64,000 nucleotides of DNA, taken from positions 124,001 to 188,000 of the forward strand of contig NZ_BDAY01000009.1 in assembly GCF_001612685.1 (NCBI RefSeq), given 5' to 3'. A model generated the notes under the pieces. That model saw nothing but the letters and a program-made list of their open reading frames with translations. It made no database searches and had not been told where the DNA came from. Positions 28,953 to 38,101 of this stretch are shown one piece after another. Source of the DNA: Nocardia altamirensis NBRC 108246. Lineage in GTDB: Bacteria > Actinomycetota > Actinomycetes > Mycobacteriales > Mycobacteriaceae. The position numbers and the translations under genes are program-made. Every line of letters starts with the position of its first letter. Position 1 is the first letter of the stretch.

Positions 28953-29774
28953 TCACAGACTGTCCGCGAACATCCCGATCTCGGCGACGAAGCGGGCGCG
29001 GTCCTCGAGGAACAGGCCGTGCTTGGCGCCCTCCCAGAACGACGCGCGCGCGTCGGGGACGGCCTCGTAGATGAACCTGGCGTTCTCGATCGGGACAACC
29101 TGGTCGTCGGTGCCGTGCAGGACCAGCACCGGAATATCCAGTGCGCGAAGGGTTTCGGTGTTGTCGACGGTGCGGTAGAACAGCGCCTTGCGCACCGAGG
29201 GCGCGGTGGCGAGGCTGGTGCCGAACAGGCGCTGGGCGTCGGCGCCCTTGTCCGCGCCGGGGCCGGTGTTCGCGTTGCCGAAGGCGCCGAACGCACGCAC
29301 CGCGCGGCCCGCGCTCTCCTCGAAGACACCGGGAATCGCCGCCTGCATCGCCGGGCCGGTCGTCCCGCCGGGCACGCCGCGACCGATATTGGCCGTCGCG
29401 CCGGTGAAGACGACGCCCGCGATCGCGCCGGTGCCGTAGGCGGTCAGGTAGTCGCTGAGCACGATGCCGCCGTAGGACCAGCCGAGCAGGATCGCGTCGG
29501 ACTCGATCCCCTCGGCCGCCAGCACCGCGGCGACGTCGGCGGCCCAGTTCTTCGGATCGTCGTAGCCTGCCGCGGGCGCATCGGAGTAGCCGTGGCCGCG
29601 CAGGTCGACGGCGAGCACCCGGAACCTGGCGGCGAGGTCGTCGGCCGCCCGACCCCAGCAGCGCAGGTTGGCCGCCCAGCCGTGCAGCAACACCAGCGGG
29701 CGAGCCTCGGCCGGGCCGGTGACCCGATAGACGATGTTCGTTCCATCAGCGCTCACCACGTCCCGTACAGCCAT
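28953..29774 (-). CDS. Alpha/beta hydrolase
   Basis: 273 residues. LVLLHGWAANLRCWG is the oxyanion region, GWSYGG the nucleophile elbow (Ser at about residue 99), LHGTDDQVVP the acid strand, and GAKHGLF the catalytic histidine. The start MAVRDVVSADGTNIVYR is typical of haloperoxidase/esterase-like members. The substrate is unknown. It is divergent from the SDR gene by about 60 bp. Confidence 0.88.
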   Translation of the reverse strand: MAVRDVVSADGTNIVYRVTGPAEARPLVLLHGWAANLRCWGRAADDLAARFRVLAVDLRGHGYSDAPAAGYDDPKNWAADVAAVLAAEGIESDAILLGWSYGGIVLSDYLTAYGTGAIAGVVFTGATANIGRGVPGGTTGPAMQAAIPGVFEESAGRAVRAFGAFGNANTGPGADKGADAQRLFGTSLATAPSVRKALFYRTVDNTETLRALDIPVLVLHGTDDQVVPIENARFIYEAVPDARASFWEGAKHGLFLEDRARFVAEIGMFADSL

Positions 29775-29837
29775 GGGATCAGGCTAGCCGTGATCCGGAC
29801 AACAGCCCGCTCGTGTTGCGGCACCTAGGATCGGGCC

Positions 29838-30572
29838 ATGAGCAATCGCACCGCTGTCGTCACCGGGGCCAGCTCCGGGATCGGTGAGGCCACCGCCCGG
29901 GAACTGGCCAAGCAGGGCTACCACGTCTATGTCGGCGCCCGCAGGCTCGATCGCCTGCAGCGCGTCGCCGACGAGATCGGCGGCACCGCACTGGAACTCG
30001 ATGTGACCTCGGACGATTCAGTGCGCGCCTTCGCCGAGGCGATCGAGCGCGCCGACGTGCTCGTCAACAACGCGGGCGGCGCCAAGGGGCTCGCATCGGT
30101 CGCCGAGGCCGACCTTGACGACTGGCGCTGGATGTGGGAGACCAATGTCCTTGGCACGCTGCGCATCACGAAGGCGCTGCTGCCGAAGTTGATCGCGTCG
30201 GGCGACGGGCTGATCGTCACCATCACCTCGGTGGCCGCGTTCGTCGCCTACGACAACGGCGCCGGCTACACCTCGGCCAAGCACGCCCAGGCGGTGCTGC
30301 ACCGCACGTTGCGCGGGGAACTGCTCGGCCAGCCGGTGCGGTTGACCGAAATCGCGCCCGGCGCAGTGGAAACCGAGTTCTCGCTGGTCCGGTTCGACGG
30401 CGACGAAGAGCGCGCGGCCAAGGTGTACGAGGGCATCGACCCGTTGGTCGCGCAGGACATCGCGGAGGTCATCGGGTTCGTCGCGTCGCGCCCCTCGCAC
30501 GTGAATCTCGATCAGATCATCATCAAGCCGCGTGATCAGGCCGACGCCGGTCGGTTCGCGCGGCGCAGCTGA
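29838..30572 (+). CDS. Short-chain dehydrogenase/reductase
   Basis: 244 residues. This is a classical SDR: VVTGASSGIGEAT cofactor loop, VLVNNAGG, catalytic YTSAK, and EIAPGAVETEF. It resembles YdfG/3-hydroxy-acid dehydrogenase-type members. The M. tuberculosis map has an SDR (Rv0484c) near murB and mshA, so the gene is probably the positional counterpart. It probably uses NADP. Confidence 0.9.
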   Translation: MSNRTAVVTGASSGIGEATARELAKQGYHVYVGARRLDRLQRVADEIGGTALELDVTSDDSVRAFAEAIERADVLVNNAGGAKGLASVAEADLDDWRWMWETNVLGTLRITKALLPKLIASGDGLIVTITSVAAFVAYDNGAGYTSAKHAQAVLHRTLRGELLGQPVRLTEIAPGAVETEFSLVRFDGDEERAAKVYEGIDPLVAQDIAEVIGFVASRPSHVNLDQIIIKPRDQADAGRFARRS

Positions 30573-30706
30573 TCAGCCATGGCCGCAACGCATTTCCCGA
30601 GCTCGACCGGAGATTAGCTGAACGGTAGCCCGTTCCGCGCCATTCGACCGAGCCCTTTACGATCTGAGCTTTGACCTTTGTCTAGTTGAGATCGGAGTTT
30701 CTACTC

Positions 30707-31159
30707 ATGCTCAAGGGGTTCAAAGACTTCCTGATGCGCGGGAACGTTATCGATTTGGCGGTTGCTGTCGTGATGGGCACGGCCTTCACCGCAGTGGTCA
30801 CCTCGGTGACCAAGGGGATCATCAATCCCCTGCTCGCGGTGTTCGGCAACACGAACGAGCTCGGCCTCGGCGTGCAACTGGTCGCGGGCAAACCGGCCAC
30901 CTTCATCGCGGTCGGCCCGATCATCACCGCGCTCATCGACTTCGTCATGGTCGCGGCCGTGCTCTATTTCGTGCTGATGGTCCCGATGAAGACGCTCAAG
31001 AACCGCTTCGGCACCACCAAGGCGGCCGAGCCGACCGAGACCGAACTGCTCATCGAGATCCGCGACCTGCTCGCCGAGCGGCACGAGGCCGTGCGCGCCC
31101 AGCAGGCCGCCGACCGCGCCGTCGAACGCGAGGCCGAAGCGGATTCGGTCGGCCGCTAG
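30707..31159 (+). CDS. mscL: Large-conductance mechanosensitive channel
   Basis: 150 residues from ATG 30707, with CGGAG upstream; an earlier in-frame TTG at 30686 is unlikely. MLKGFKDFLMRGNVIDLAVAVVMG leads into TM1, AVGPIITALIDFVMVAAVLYF is TM2, and the C-terminal amphipathic helix (ELLIEIRDLLAERH) is followed by an acidic/basic tail. It forms a homopentameric channel that releases solutes on hypo-osmotic shock. Confidence 0.95.
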   Translation: MLKGFKDFLMRGNVIDLAVAVVMGTAFTAVVTSVTKGIINPLLAVFGNTNELGLGVQLVAGKPATFIAVGPIITALIDFVMVAAVLYFVLMVPMKTLKNRFGTTKAAEPTETELLIEIRDLLAERHEAVRAQQAADRAVEREAEADSVGR

Positions 31160-31191
31160 GCGAATTGACCGGCAGCGGTAGGCAATTCGCC
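31159..31191. terminator. Hairpin between mscL and the convergent transpeptidase gene
   Basis: GGCGAATTG and CAATTCGCC form a perfect 9-bp stem around a 15-nt loop. It begins on the last base of the mscL stop codon and may serve both convergent genes. Confidence 0.6.
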
Positions 31192-31229
31192 CCGAATGCC
31201 CGAGTTCCTCGGTCGGCGCGCCCGGTCGG

Positions 31230-32477
31230 TCAGCGCCCGCCCGCAGGCTGCGGCGGCACGGGGGTGGCCGTCACCACCTGCGAGGGTGCACCCTTCAACG
31301 CGGACATGGTCGTCCAGGTGTTCCAGTCGATGGTCCAGTCGTAGAGGTCGCCGTCGGCCGCCGACAACGGGATCGAGGTGCCGACCACCTCGACCGGATC
31401 GCCGTAGAGGGCGGTCGGGAAGTAGGCCTGCGCATCGCCGGGCGACAGGTTGATGCAGCCGTTGGTGACATTCGCGGAACCCTGGGCGGCCACCGATTCC
31501 GGGTTGGCGTGGATGAATTCGCCGTTGTTGGAGATGCGGACGGCCCAGCGTTCCCGAACATTCTCGTAGAACGGCGGATTCGTCATCATGAAGTCTTCGT
31601 ACTTCTCGGTGACCACGTGCACGCCGGAGCGGGTCACGTTGCGCGGCTCGTTGCCCTCGCCGTAGCTGACCGCGAAATCGAAGACGGTCTGGCCGTCACG
31701 GACCACCTGCATCCGGTGGCTCGGCGCGTTCGCCTTGACGATTTGGCTGCGGCCGATGCGGAAATCCGTTGTCAGATCGGAGTATCCATAGTTGCCGTTG
31801 CCCAGATCGAGCCCGTAGAGCTTGGCCGACACGTGCACGGTGGTGCCAGGCACCCAGTAATTCTTGGGCCGCCAATGCAATCGGGAGCCGTTGTCGTCCG
31901 GGAACCAGGCCCACGCGCCCTCGGTGGGCGGGTCGGTGGTGATGCTCAGCGCCTTCTCCACCGCGGACTTGTTCTGCACGGAAGCCTTGAACTGCAAGAT
32001 GATCGGCGCCGCGATGCCGACCTCCTGGTTGTCGGCGATGTTGACGGTCGCCGGGACGGCGTTCTTCGGCGCGAGCGTCGTGAACGCGCCGTCGATCGGG
32101 ACAGGCTTGCCGTCGGTGCCGATCGCGGTGCCCGACCAGGTGTACTTCGCGCTGTAGCCGAGCGGCTCGGTGATCGTGTACTTGTGCTTGTCCGGCGACA
32201 GCTCGCCGGCTACCTGCTTGCCGTTGGTGTTGGTCAGCGCGACCTGGTCGATAGTGCCGTTGCCGACGGTCACCGAGACCGGCACGGTCGGGTTGACGTC
32301 GGCGGCCGCGTTGTCCGGCGCCAGCTCGACCTTGGCGACGGGTGCTTGCGTCGAGGAGGTCTTGGCGCCACCGTTGTCGCTGCCACAGCCTGCCACGAGG
32401 GCGACAAGGGCGACCACGACCAACAGCACGGCAGAGACGGCGGCGACCGGTCTGCGAATCACTAGACGGTTGCTCAC
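31230..32477 (-). CDS. L,D-transpeptidase lipoprotein (LprQ-like)
   Basis: 415 residues. The N-terminal helix ends in a lipobox, LVAGC, followed by GSDNGG, so a diacylglycerol-anchored protein is expected. Two Ig-like segments (about residues 45-250) precede the YkuD catalytic domain, with HANPES and NGCINLSPGDA carrying the catalytic Cys. It would make 3-3 cross-links in peptidoglycan. The usual SHGC motif reads TNGC here: the residue before Gly is Asn instead of His. It lies beside murB, as lprQ (Rv0483) does in M. tuberculosis. Confidence 0.88.
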   Translation of the reverse strand: MSNRLVIRRPVAAVSAVLLVVVALVALVAGCGSDNGGAKTSSTQAPVAKVELAPDNAAADVNPTVPVSVTVGNGTIDQVALTNTNGKQVAGELSPDKHKYTITEPLGYSAKYTWSGTAIGTDGKPVPIDGAFTTLAPKNAVPATVNIADNQEVGIAAPIILQFKASVQNKSAVEKALSITTDPPTEGAWAWFPDDNGSRLHWRPKNYWVPGTTVHVSAKLYGLDLGNGNYGYSDLTTDFRIGRSQIVKANAPSHRMQVVRDGQTVFDFAVSYGEGNEPRNVTRSGVHVVTEKYEDFMMTNPPFYENVRERWAVRISNNGEFIHANPESVAAQGSANVTNGCINLSPGDAQAYFPTALYGDPVEVVGTSIPLSAADGDLYDWTIDWNTWTTMSALKGAPSQVVTATPVPPQPAGGR

Positions 32478-32545
32478 GCCTTCGAATTTACGCGGGCAAA
32501 CTCGTTCGGTCGGCTCACGAAGTGTGTGGTGTCGGTTTCACCTGG

Positions 32546-33640
32546 CTAGAGGGTGACACCAATCGTGACGGGTTCCGGCTCGAGCAGGATGCCGAAGCGC
32601 TCGGCCACCCCGTCGCGCACCGTCCGCGCGAGCGCAACCACGTCGGCGGCGGTCGCGGTGCCGCGATTCGTCAGCGCGAGAGTGTGTTTCGTGGACAGCC
32701 TGGCCGGGGCGACCGAGCCGGGGAAGCCTTTCGCGAAACCGGCGAGCTCGATGAGCCAGCCCGCGGAGAACTTGACCCCGTTCGGGTCGGGGTAGGCAGG
32801 CACCGTGACATCACCCACATAGGCGGCAATCGCGGCACGCACCTCGGGGACGCGCGCCTCGGGGACGATGGGATTGGTGAAGAAGGAACCCACGCTCCAG
32901 GTGTCGTGATCGGCGGGATCGAGCACCATGCCCTTGCCTGCGCGCAGCCGCAGCACTGCCTCGCGCACCTGGGCGGCCGGACGGGATTCGCCCCCTGCCG
33001 CGCCGAGTGTGGCCGCGAGCTCGCCGTAGCGGAGCGGGGCGCTCGCACCGGACGGGTCGAGCGCGAACTCGACCGCGAGCACCAGCGCGTCGTCGCGATG
33101 CTTGAGAACGCTGGTGCGGTAACCGAATCCGAGTTCAGCGGGCTCGACCCAGCGGATCTCGCCGCTCGCCCGATCGAGCAGTTGCACCCGGCGCACCATG
33201 GTCGCCACCTCCGCGCCGTACGCGCCGACGTTCTGCACCAGCGTCGCGCCTGCCGAACCGGGGATGCCGGACAGGCATTCGAGGCCGCCGAGCCCGGCCG
33301 CCACCGTCGCCGCGACCACCTCGTCCCAGTTCGCGCCCGCTTCGGCGCACACACCGTCGTCGGCGAGCTCGACACCCGTGGTGGCGACCCGCACCACCAC
33401 ACCGTCGAAGCCGTCGTCCCCGATCAGCAGGTTGGAGCCGCCCGCGATCAGCAGCACCGGAATTTCGGCGGCATCCAGCGCCCGCACCGTCTCGACCAGC
33501 ACGTCCGTCGTCGTGCATTCGGCGACCAGCGCGGGGCCGCCGACCCGCAGCGTGGTCAGCTCCGCCAGCGGCACCGATGCGTGGATCCGGGCGCCGATGG
33601 CGGCCAGCACTTCCGACGGCACCACACGTGAAGTTCGCAC
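32546..33640 (-). CDS. murB: UDP-N-acetylmuramate dehydrogenase
   Basis: 364 residues from GTG 33640. FAD-binding PCMH-type signatures are [20 protein letters not shown] and [18 protein letters not shown]. The catalytic Ser lies in SVGSFFTNP, and [13 protein letters not shown] follows. It reduces UDP-GlcNAc-enolpyruvate to UDP-MurNAc in the cytoplasm. It is immediately upstream of the L,D-transpeptidase gene, forming a small cell-wall cluster. Confidence 0.95.
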   Translation of the reverse strand: MRTSRVVPSEVLAAIGARIHASVPLAELTTLRVGGPALVAECTTTDVLVETVRALDAAEIPVLLIAGGSNLLIGDDGFDGVVVRVATTGVELADDGVCAEAGANWDEVVAATVAAGLGGLECLSGIPGSAGATLVQNVGAYGAEVATMVRRVQLLDRASGEIRWVEPAELGFGYRTSVLKHRDDALVLAVEFALDPSGASAPLRYGELAATLGAAGGESRPAAQVREAVLRLRAGKGMVLDPADHDTWSVGSFFTNPIVPEARVPEVRAAIAAYVGDVTVPAYPDPNGVKFSAGWLIELAGFAKGFPGSVAPARLSTKHTLALTNRGTATAADVVALARTVRDGVAERFGILLEPEPVTIGVTL

Positions 33641-33665
33641 AAGGCAGACGGTAGCGTGTCAGACC

Positions 33666-34151
33666 ATGGCTACACCGCTGGCGTACACGGCCCGCTACTC
33701 GCATCCCGCTGCCGCCGTGCGCGCGGCCTTCGCGAACGACCAGTACTGGAAAGACCGCGTCACGGAGGTCGGCGGGCCGAATGCCCGGCTCGACTCGGTG
33801 ACCGTCGACGGTGATCAGATCCGGGTCGAACTGGTGCAAGCCATCGCCGCCGAGCTGCTGCCCGCCGCGATCACCGCGGTGCGCCCCGGCGACCTGATCA
33901 TCCCGCGCGTCGAAATCTGGAACGGCGACTCGGCCACCTTCGACGCCCGCGTCGACGGCGCGCCCGCCGAGGTCCGCGGCACCATCACGCTGACCGACGA
34001 CGGCGCGAGCTCCACCGCGGCAGCCAACGGCACCATCGAGGTCAAGATTCCGCTCTTCGGCGGCAAGATCGAAGCCGCGATCGCCGAGCACCTGACCGAG
34101 GTGCTGAAGAACGAGGAAGAGTTCACCAACACCTGGCTGGCCGCACACTGA
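33666..34151 (+). CDS. DUF2505 domain-containing protein, copy 1
   Basis: 161 residues from ATG 33666. It begins YTARYSHPAAAVRAAFANDQYW and ends with EEEFTNTWLAAH, the pattern of the DUF2505 (SRPBCC/START-like) family. This implies a helix-grip fold with a hydrophobic pocket, possibly lipid binding. It starts 25 bp from the divergent murB and is followed by a second DUF2505 gene. Function is unknown. Confidence 0.8.
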   Translation: MATPLAYTARYSHPAAAVRAAFANDQYWKDRVTEVGGPNARLDSVTVDGDQIRVELVQAIAAELLPAAITAVRPGDLIIPRVEIWNGDSATFDARVDGAPAEVRGTITLTDDGASSTAAANGTIEVKIPLFGGKIEAAIAEHLTEVLKNEEEFTNTWLAAH

Positions 34152-34260
34152 TGCGCGAGTGGCGCTGCGTGTCGCCGAACACGCAGCGCCGCAACTGCTG
34201 ACGGCACCACGCCGAAGGCGCTGCCGTTGCGGCACACCCCTCCCAGTAACCTCTTGGTGC

Positions 34261-34782
34261 ATGGCCCGTCGACTGGATTACTCCGCTCGCTACCCGCTGC
34301 ATACCACCAAGGAGCTGTATGCGGCGCTGTCCAACCGCGACTACTGGGACGCGCGGATGGCCGAGATGTTGAAGTATTCACCCGGGAACGAGGTCGCGCA
34401 CCTGGAAGCCGGTGACGGCGGCATCGACATCGAGCTGCACCACATCCTGCCGCGCGAGATGCTGCCCGAGATCGCGCAGGCCGTGATGCGCAAGGACATG
34501 GTGATCACCCGCAAGGAAGCGTGGGGGCCGTTCGACGCCGAGGAGATCACCGGGAAGTACTCGGCGTCCATCCCGGCCGGGCCGGGCAGCCTCGGCGGCA
34601 CCATCCGCCTGTTCCCCACCGAGACCGGCTGCACGATGCGGTTCTCCTCGGAGGCGAAGGTTTTCATCCCGATGGTCGGCCCGCGCTTGGAGCAGCTGAT
34701 GCTGGTGAACCTGATCGATCTGTTCCGCGCCGAGGCCGAATTCACCGCACAGTGGCTCGACGACCACCACCCCACCAGCTGA
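34261..34782 (+). CDS. DUF2505 domain-containing protein, copy 2
   Basis: 173 residues from ATG 34261. YSARYPLHTTKELYAALSNRDYW and the C-terminal RAEAEFTAQWLDDHH parallel copy 1, but sequence outside these ends differs clearly. It is an old duplication. A methyltransferase overlaps its 3' end, so the second DUF2505 and the methyltransferase may work together. Confidence 0.8.
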   Translation: MARRLDYSARYPLHTTKELYAALSNRDYWDARMAEMLKYSPGNEVAHLEAGDGGIDIELHHILPREMLPEIAQAVMRKDMVITRKEAWGPFDAEEITGKYSASIPAGPGSLGGTIRLFPTETGCTMRFSSEAKVFIPMVGPRLEQLMLVNLIDLFRAEAEFTAQWLDDHHPTS

Positions 34783-35549
34783 CCAAACCGGTCGGTGCCA
34801 TCACCCGCGGCACCACCGGCGTCAATCGGCTGCGCCGCAGCGACCGCTGGTTGATGCACGACCAGCTGGTCACCGCACGCCTGTGCGCGGCAGCCGATCC
34901 GCTCGTCGTCGACCTCGGTTACGGCGCAAGCCCGTGGACCACACTGGAATTGGCGGCGCGGCTGCGCACCGTGCGACCGGATGTCCGGGTCGTCGGACTG
35001 GAGATCGATCCGGACCGGGTGGTGCCCGGCCGCGACGGCGTCAGCTTCGCGCGCGGCGGTTTCGAATTGGCCGGGCTCCGACCGGTGCTGGTGCGCGCGT
35101 TCAACGTGTTGCGCCAGTATCCGGAAGCGGCGGTGCCAGAAGCGTGGTCGACCATCCTGTCCGGCCTTACGCCGGACGGCTTGCTGGTCGACGGCACCTG
35201 CGACGAGCTCGGCCGCCGCTGCGCCTGGATCCTGCTCGATCGCGCAGGGCCGCGCTCGCTCACCATGGCCTGGGACCCGTTCACCGTCGAGCAGCCCTCC
35301 GACATCGCCGAGCGACTACCGAAAGCCCTGATCCACCACAACATTCCGGGCGAACCGATCCACACCCTGCTCACCGCGGCGGACCGGGCCTGGGCGCACG
35401 CCGCCCCGCTCGCGCCGTTCGGCCCACGGGTCCGCTGGCGCGCCGCCGCAGAATCCCTACGCCGAGAAGGCTTCCCACTCCGCTCGTACCGCCGCCGCAT
35501 GCGCGACTGCGTGCTCTCGGTGCCATGGGCCACCGTCGCCCCACGCTGA
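34752..35549 (+). CDS. SAM-dependent class I methyltransferase-like protein
   Basis: 265 residues if the GTG at 34752 is used, overlapping the previous gene by 31 bp. The conserved-looking block RGTTGVNRLRRSDRWL lies before the first internal ATG (34857), so a start upstream of it is needed. VVDLGYGASPWTTLELA is the SAM-binding loop, followed by VVGLEIDPDRV. C-terminal residues after about 215 are strongly basic. The target is unknown. The real start codon is the main uncertainty. Confidence 0.75.
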   Translation: MARRPPPHQLTKPVGAITRGTTGVNRLRRSDRWLMHDQLVTARLCAAADPLVVDLGYGASPWTTLELAARLRTVRPDVRVVGLEIDPDRVVPGRDGVSFARGGFELAGLRPVLVRAFNVLRQYPEAAVPEAWSTILSGLTPDGLLVDGTCDELGRRCAWILLDRAGPRSLTMAWDPFTVEQPSDIAERLPKALIHHNIPGEPIHTLLTAADRAWAHAAPLAPFGPRVRWRAAAESLRREGFPLRSYRRRMRDCVLSVPWATVAPR

Positions 35550-35625
35550 CACCACAGCGATTCCGCACGCCGCACAACACGTCCCGATGCTGTGCGACGT
35601 GCGCATCCGCTGTGACCAGCGGGAC

Positions 35626-36234
35626 CTATGCGCTTGCGAGCGCGCGATAGAGTCGCGAAGCCGCGCGCGCGGGTAGTCGCTTACCGGCGTAACGGATTTC
35701 GGCGCTGGTGCAGCGGTTGATGGCGATCGCGTCGGCGATCACCTCGTCCAGTGCGGGCTGGCCGATGTCGGCTTCGGCGAGGTCGAGCACCGTGCGCAGC
35801 GGGGTCGTCACCAGGAACGGACCGGCCGACTCGATCTCGGCGCCGATCAGCGAACGCCGCAGCACCACCAGCCGCGGCGTCACCGGCGGGCGCCCCGAGC
35901 CCACCGACAGGTGCAGGAAGCGCGGCTGCAACCGCCCGATGCCGTGCAACTCGGCGGCGCTGTGATGCGAGACCGCCGCGGCGCCGTCGAACCAGGCCGC
36001 CCACATGGCATATTCGTCGAGCGGACCCGGCTGCCATTCGGCCAGGCGCAGCATCCCGACGCCCGCCCTGGTCACCGAGCCGTCGCCGAGCGCGATGCGG
36101 ACCCGCGCCTCGCACCGGGTGCGCAAGACCTGCCTGGTGGTGAAGAACCCCGCATGACGACCGGCCAATCGGCGCAGCACGCGCCACCCGTGTTCCGCGG
36201 ATTCGAGCGCTCGGCCCGCCGCATCGCCAGCCAT
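35626..36234 (-). CDS. AbiEi-like antitoxin-family protein without adjacent toxin
   Basis: 202 residues from ATG 36234. The N-terminal helices RRLAGRHAGFFTTRQVL resemble the AbiEi winged-helix domain. The middle (AAVSHHSAAELHGIG, then VLRRSL) and TTPLRTVLDLAEAD match the type IV antitoxin/transcriptional regulator family. No AbiEii nucleotidyltransferase lies on either side: the neighbours are a methyltransferase and DUF2993. It could be a stand-alone regulator or a remnant of a defence module. Confidence 0.7.
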   Translation of the reverse strand: MAGDAAGRALESAEHGWRVLRRLAGRHAGFFTTRQVLRTRCEARVRIALGDGSVTRAGVGMLRLAEWQPGPLDEYAMWAAWFDGAAAVSHHSAAELHGIGRLQPRFLHLSVGSGRPPVTPRLVVLRRSLIGAEIESAGPFLVTTPLRTVLDLAEADIGQPALDEVIADAIAINRCTSAEIRYAGKRLPARAASRLYRALASA

Positions 36235-36364
36235 GCGCACCAGGCTACGCCCGATTCTTGTGTCACACGTCACAATCAATCGGGCGGCCTTACTCGCCCC
36301 GCAGGCAGCCATCCCCTCAGTGACCCCACAGAGCTGGCACAGAAACGTACGGAAGAATCGCCCC

Positions 36365-37096
36365 ATGTCTACGAAGCCTCCGTCCACCCTGACGATCAAC
36401 CGGCGGGCCCTGCTGATCGCCCTGACCGTGGTGTCGATCCTGCTCGCCACGGTTCTGGTCGGCGGCGAGGCGTACGCCAGACACATCGTGTCCCGCTGTG
36501 TCAGTACGCAATTCGAGAAGGACATGGGCTCGAAGATCGACGTGAGCTTCGGCGCGAAGCCGATGCTGATCACCTGGCTCGACGGCAAGCTGTCGAGCAT
36601 CAGGGTGGACAGCGACGACACCAAGTTCGGCCCGGCCGTCGGCATGGTGGTTCGCTCGAAGTTCAACGATGTCGAGGTGATCGACAACGGGCGCGGCGGC
36701 GGGGTGATCGGCAGCTCCTCCGCCGACGTCACCTGGAGCAACGACGGCATCCGGCAGACACTCGGCGGCCTGGTGCGCGACGTGAAATCGTCGGCAGCGT
36801 CGAACATGCTGACCTTGGACGTGCTCGGCGGGCTGGCCCAGCTGCAGGTGCAGCCGGTCATCAAGAACGGCGTCATCGAGGTGGACACGATGTCGGCGCA
36901 GCTGCTCGGCGTTGGTCTGCCCACCGACCTGGTGCAGGGCATCGTCGAGGTGTTCACCAAGAGCCTGCAGAACTACCCGTACGGGATGCAGCCGACCGAG
37001 GTGAAGGTCACCGACGCGGGCATCGCCGTCAAGCTGAAAGGCGGCCGCGCCGAGCTCCCCGCGGCCACCGGCGACACCGACGCGACCTGCTCCTGA
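36365..37096 (+). CDS. DUF2993 (LmeA-like) membrane-anchored lipid-binding protein
   Basis: 243 residues from ATG 36365. One N-terminal transmembrane anchor (LLIALTVVSILLATVLVGGEAYA) precedes an exported domain of repeated beta segments (VSFGAKPMLITWLDGKLSSIRV, later MQPTEVKVTDAGIAVKL), typical of DUF2993. LmeA of this family supports lipomannan/lipoarabinomannan elongation in mycobacteria. Transfer of that role to this protein is inference. It ends near the convergent deoC. Confidence 0.78.
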   Translation: MSTKPPSTLTINRRALLIALTVVSILLATVLVGGEAYARHIVSRCVSTQFEKDMGSKIDVSFGAKPMLITWLDGKLSSIRVDSDDTKFGPAVGMVVRSKFNDVEVIDNGRGGGVIGSSSADVTWSNDGIRQTLGGLVRDVKSSAASNMLTLDVLGGLAQLQVQPVIKNGVIEVDTMSAQLLGVGLPTDLVQGIVEVFTKSLQNYPYGMQPTEVKVTDAGIAVKLKGGRAELPAATGDTDATCS

Positions 37097-37140
37097 AACA
37101 GCAGGGCATCCAGCGCCATTCACCTATCGCGACACCACAT

Positions 37141-37188
37141 CACCTGGTAGCGAGACGCATTCACCGGAGTGTGCCTCGCTGCCAGGTG
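37141..37188. terminator. Bidirectional hairpin between DUF2993 gene and deoC
   Basis: CACCTGGTAGCGAG pairs with CTCGCTGCCAGGTG (one T-G position) around a 20-nt loop, 45 bp past one stop and 15 bp before the deoC stop. It suits two convergent transcripts. Confidence 0.65.
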
Positions 37189-37202
37189 AATCGCGTTGTC
37201 GC

Positions 37203-37889
37203 TCAGGCGGGAAACCCGTCGAGCACCGTCCGTGACTTGGACAGGCCGAGCCGCGTCGCGCCCGCCGCGATCAACTCCGCCGCGGCCTCCGCCGTCCGGA
37301 TACCACCGCTGGCTTTGATGCCGAGCTTGCCGCCGACGGTGGCCGCCATCAGCTCGATCGCGTGCACGCTCGCCCCGCCCGCCGGATGAAATCCGGTGGA
37401 GGTCTTCACGAAATCGGCGCCGGCGCGCTCCGCGGCTCGGCAGACCTCGACGATCGCCGCATCCGACAGCGCCGCCGATTCGATGATCACCTTGAGCAGC
37501 GCCCGGTCCCCGGTCGCCTCGCGCACCGTGATGATGTCGGTCAGCACCGCGTTGTAATCGCCTGCCACCGCCGCACCGACGTCGATCACCATGTCCACCT
37601 CGGCGGCGCCCTGCTCGACCGCGAGCCGCGCCTCGGCGCCCTTCACCAGCGAATGATGTTTACCCGACGGGAATCCGGCGACCGTCGCCACCACGAGGCC
37701 CGGCGCGCGCACCGGAAGCATCGAGGGGGAAACGCAGATCGCCAGCACCCCCAGTGCGCGAGCTTCGTCGATCAGCGCGGCGACGTCGGCGGGCGTCGCC
37801 TCCGGCGCCAGCAGCGTGTGATCGATCATGGCGGCCACTTCGGCCCTGGTCAGCGAGACAGAACGTGCCATGATCGGAAAGTCTGGCAT
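37203..37889 (-). CDS. deoC: Deoxyribose-phosphate aldolase
   Basis: 228 residues from 37889, or 222 from ATG 37871. The family motifs are [29 protein letters not shown] (Schiff-base region), FVKTSTGF with the catalytic Lys, and [10 protein letters not shown]. It splits 2-deoxyribose-5-phosphate into glyceraldehyde-3-phosphate and acetaldehyde. Its placement near hbhA matches Rv0478. Confidence 0.94.
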   Translation of the reverse strand: MPDFPIMARSVSLTRAEVAAMIDHTLLAPEATPADVAALIDEARALGVLAICVSPSMLPVRAPGLVVATVAGFPSGKHHSLVKGAEARLAVEQGAAEVDMVIDVGAAVAGDYNAVLTDIITVREATGDRALLKVIIESAALSDAAIVEVCRAAERAGADFVKTSTGFHPAGGASVHAIELMAATVGGKLGIKASGGIRTAEAAAELIAAGATRLGLSKSRTVLDGFPA

Positions 37890-38101
37890 ACCACCGAGGG
37901 CTGAGCGTCAGCGCCGGAGGAGATAGCGCAGCGTCACCACGTAGGCGCAGCGAAGCCCTCGATAAAGCTCTGTCGAATTCCGTTGCGTGCCTGGTAGCCG
38001 TCCCGCACACTCGTAGTGGTGACAGATCGGCGGTATGACGAAGCAGTCGACTGATTAACGTGTGCGGATGAGCCCTACTTCGTTCGGGAGGAGACGTCAC
38101 C

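Noticed and set aside
36234..36960. Minus-strand extension that would make the AbiEi-like protein 444 residues
   Set aside because: The extension is antisense to the DUF2993 gene; the AbiEi-like sequence begins only near 36234.
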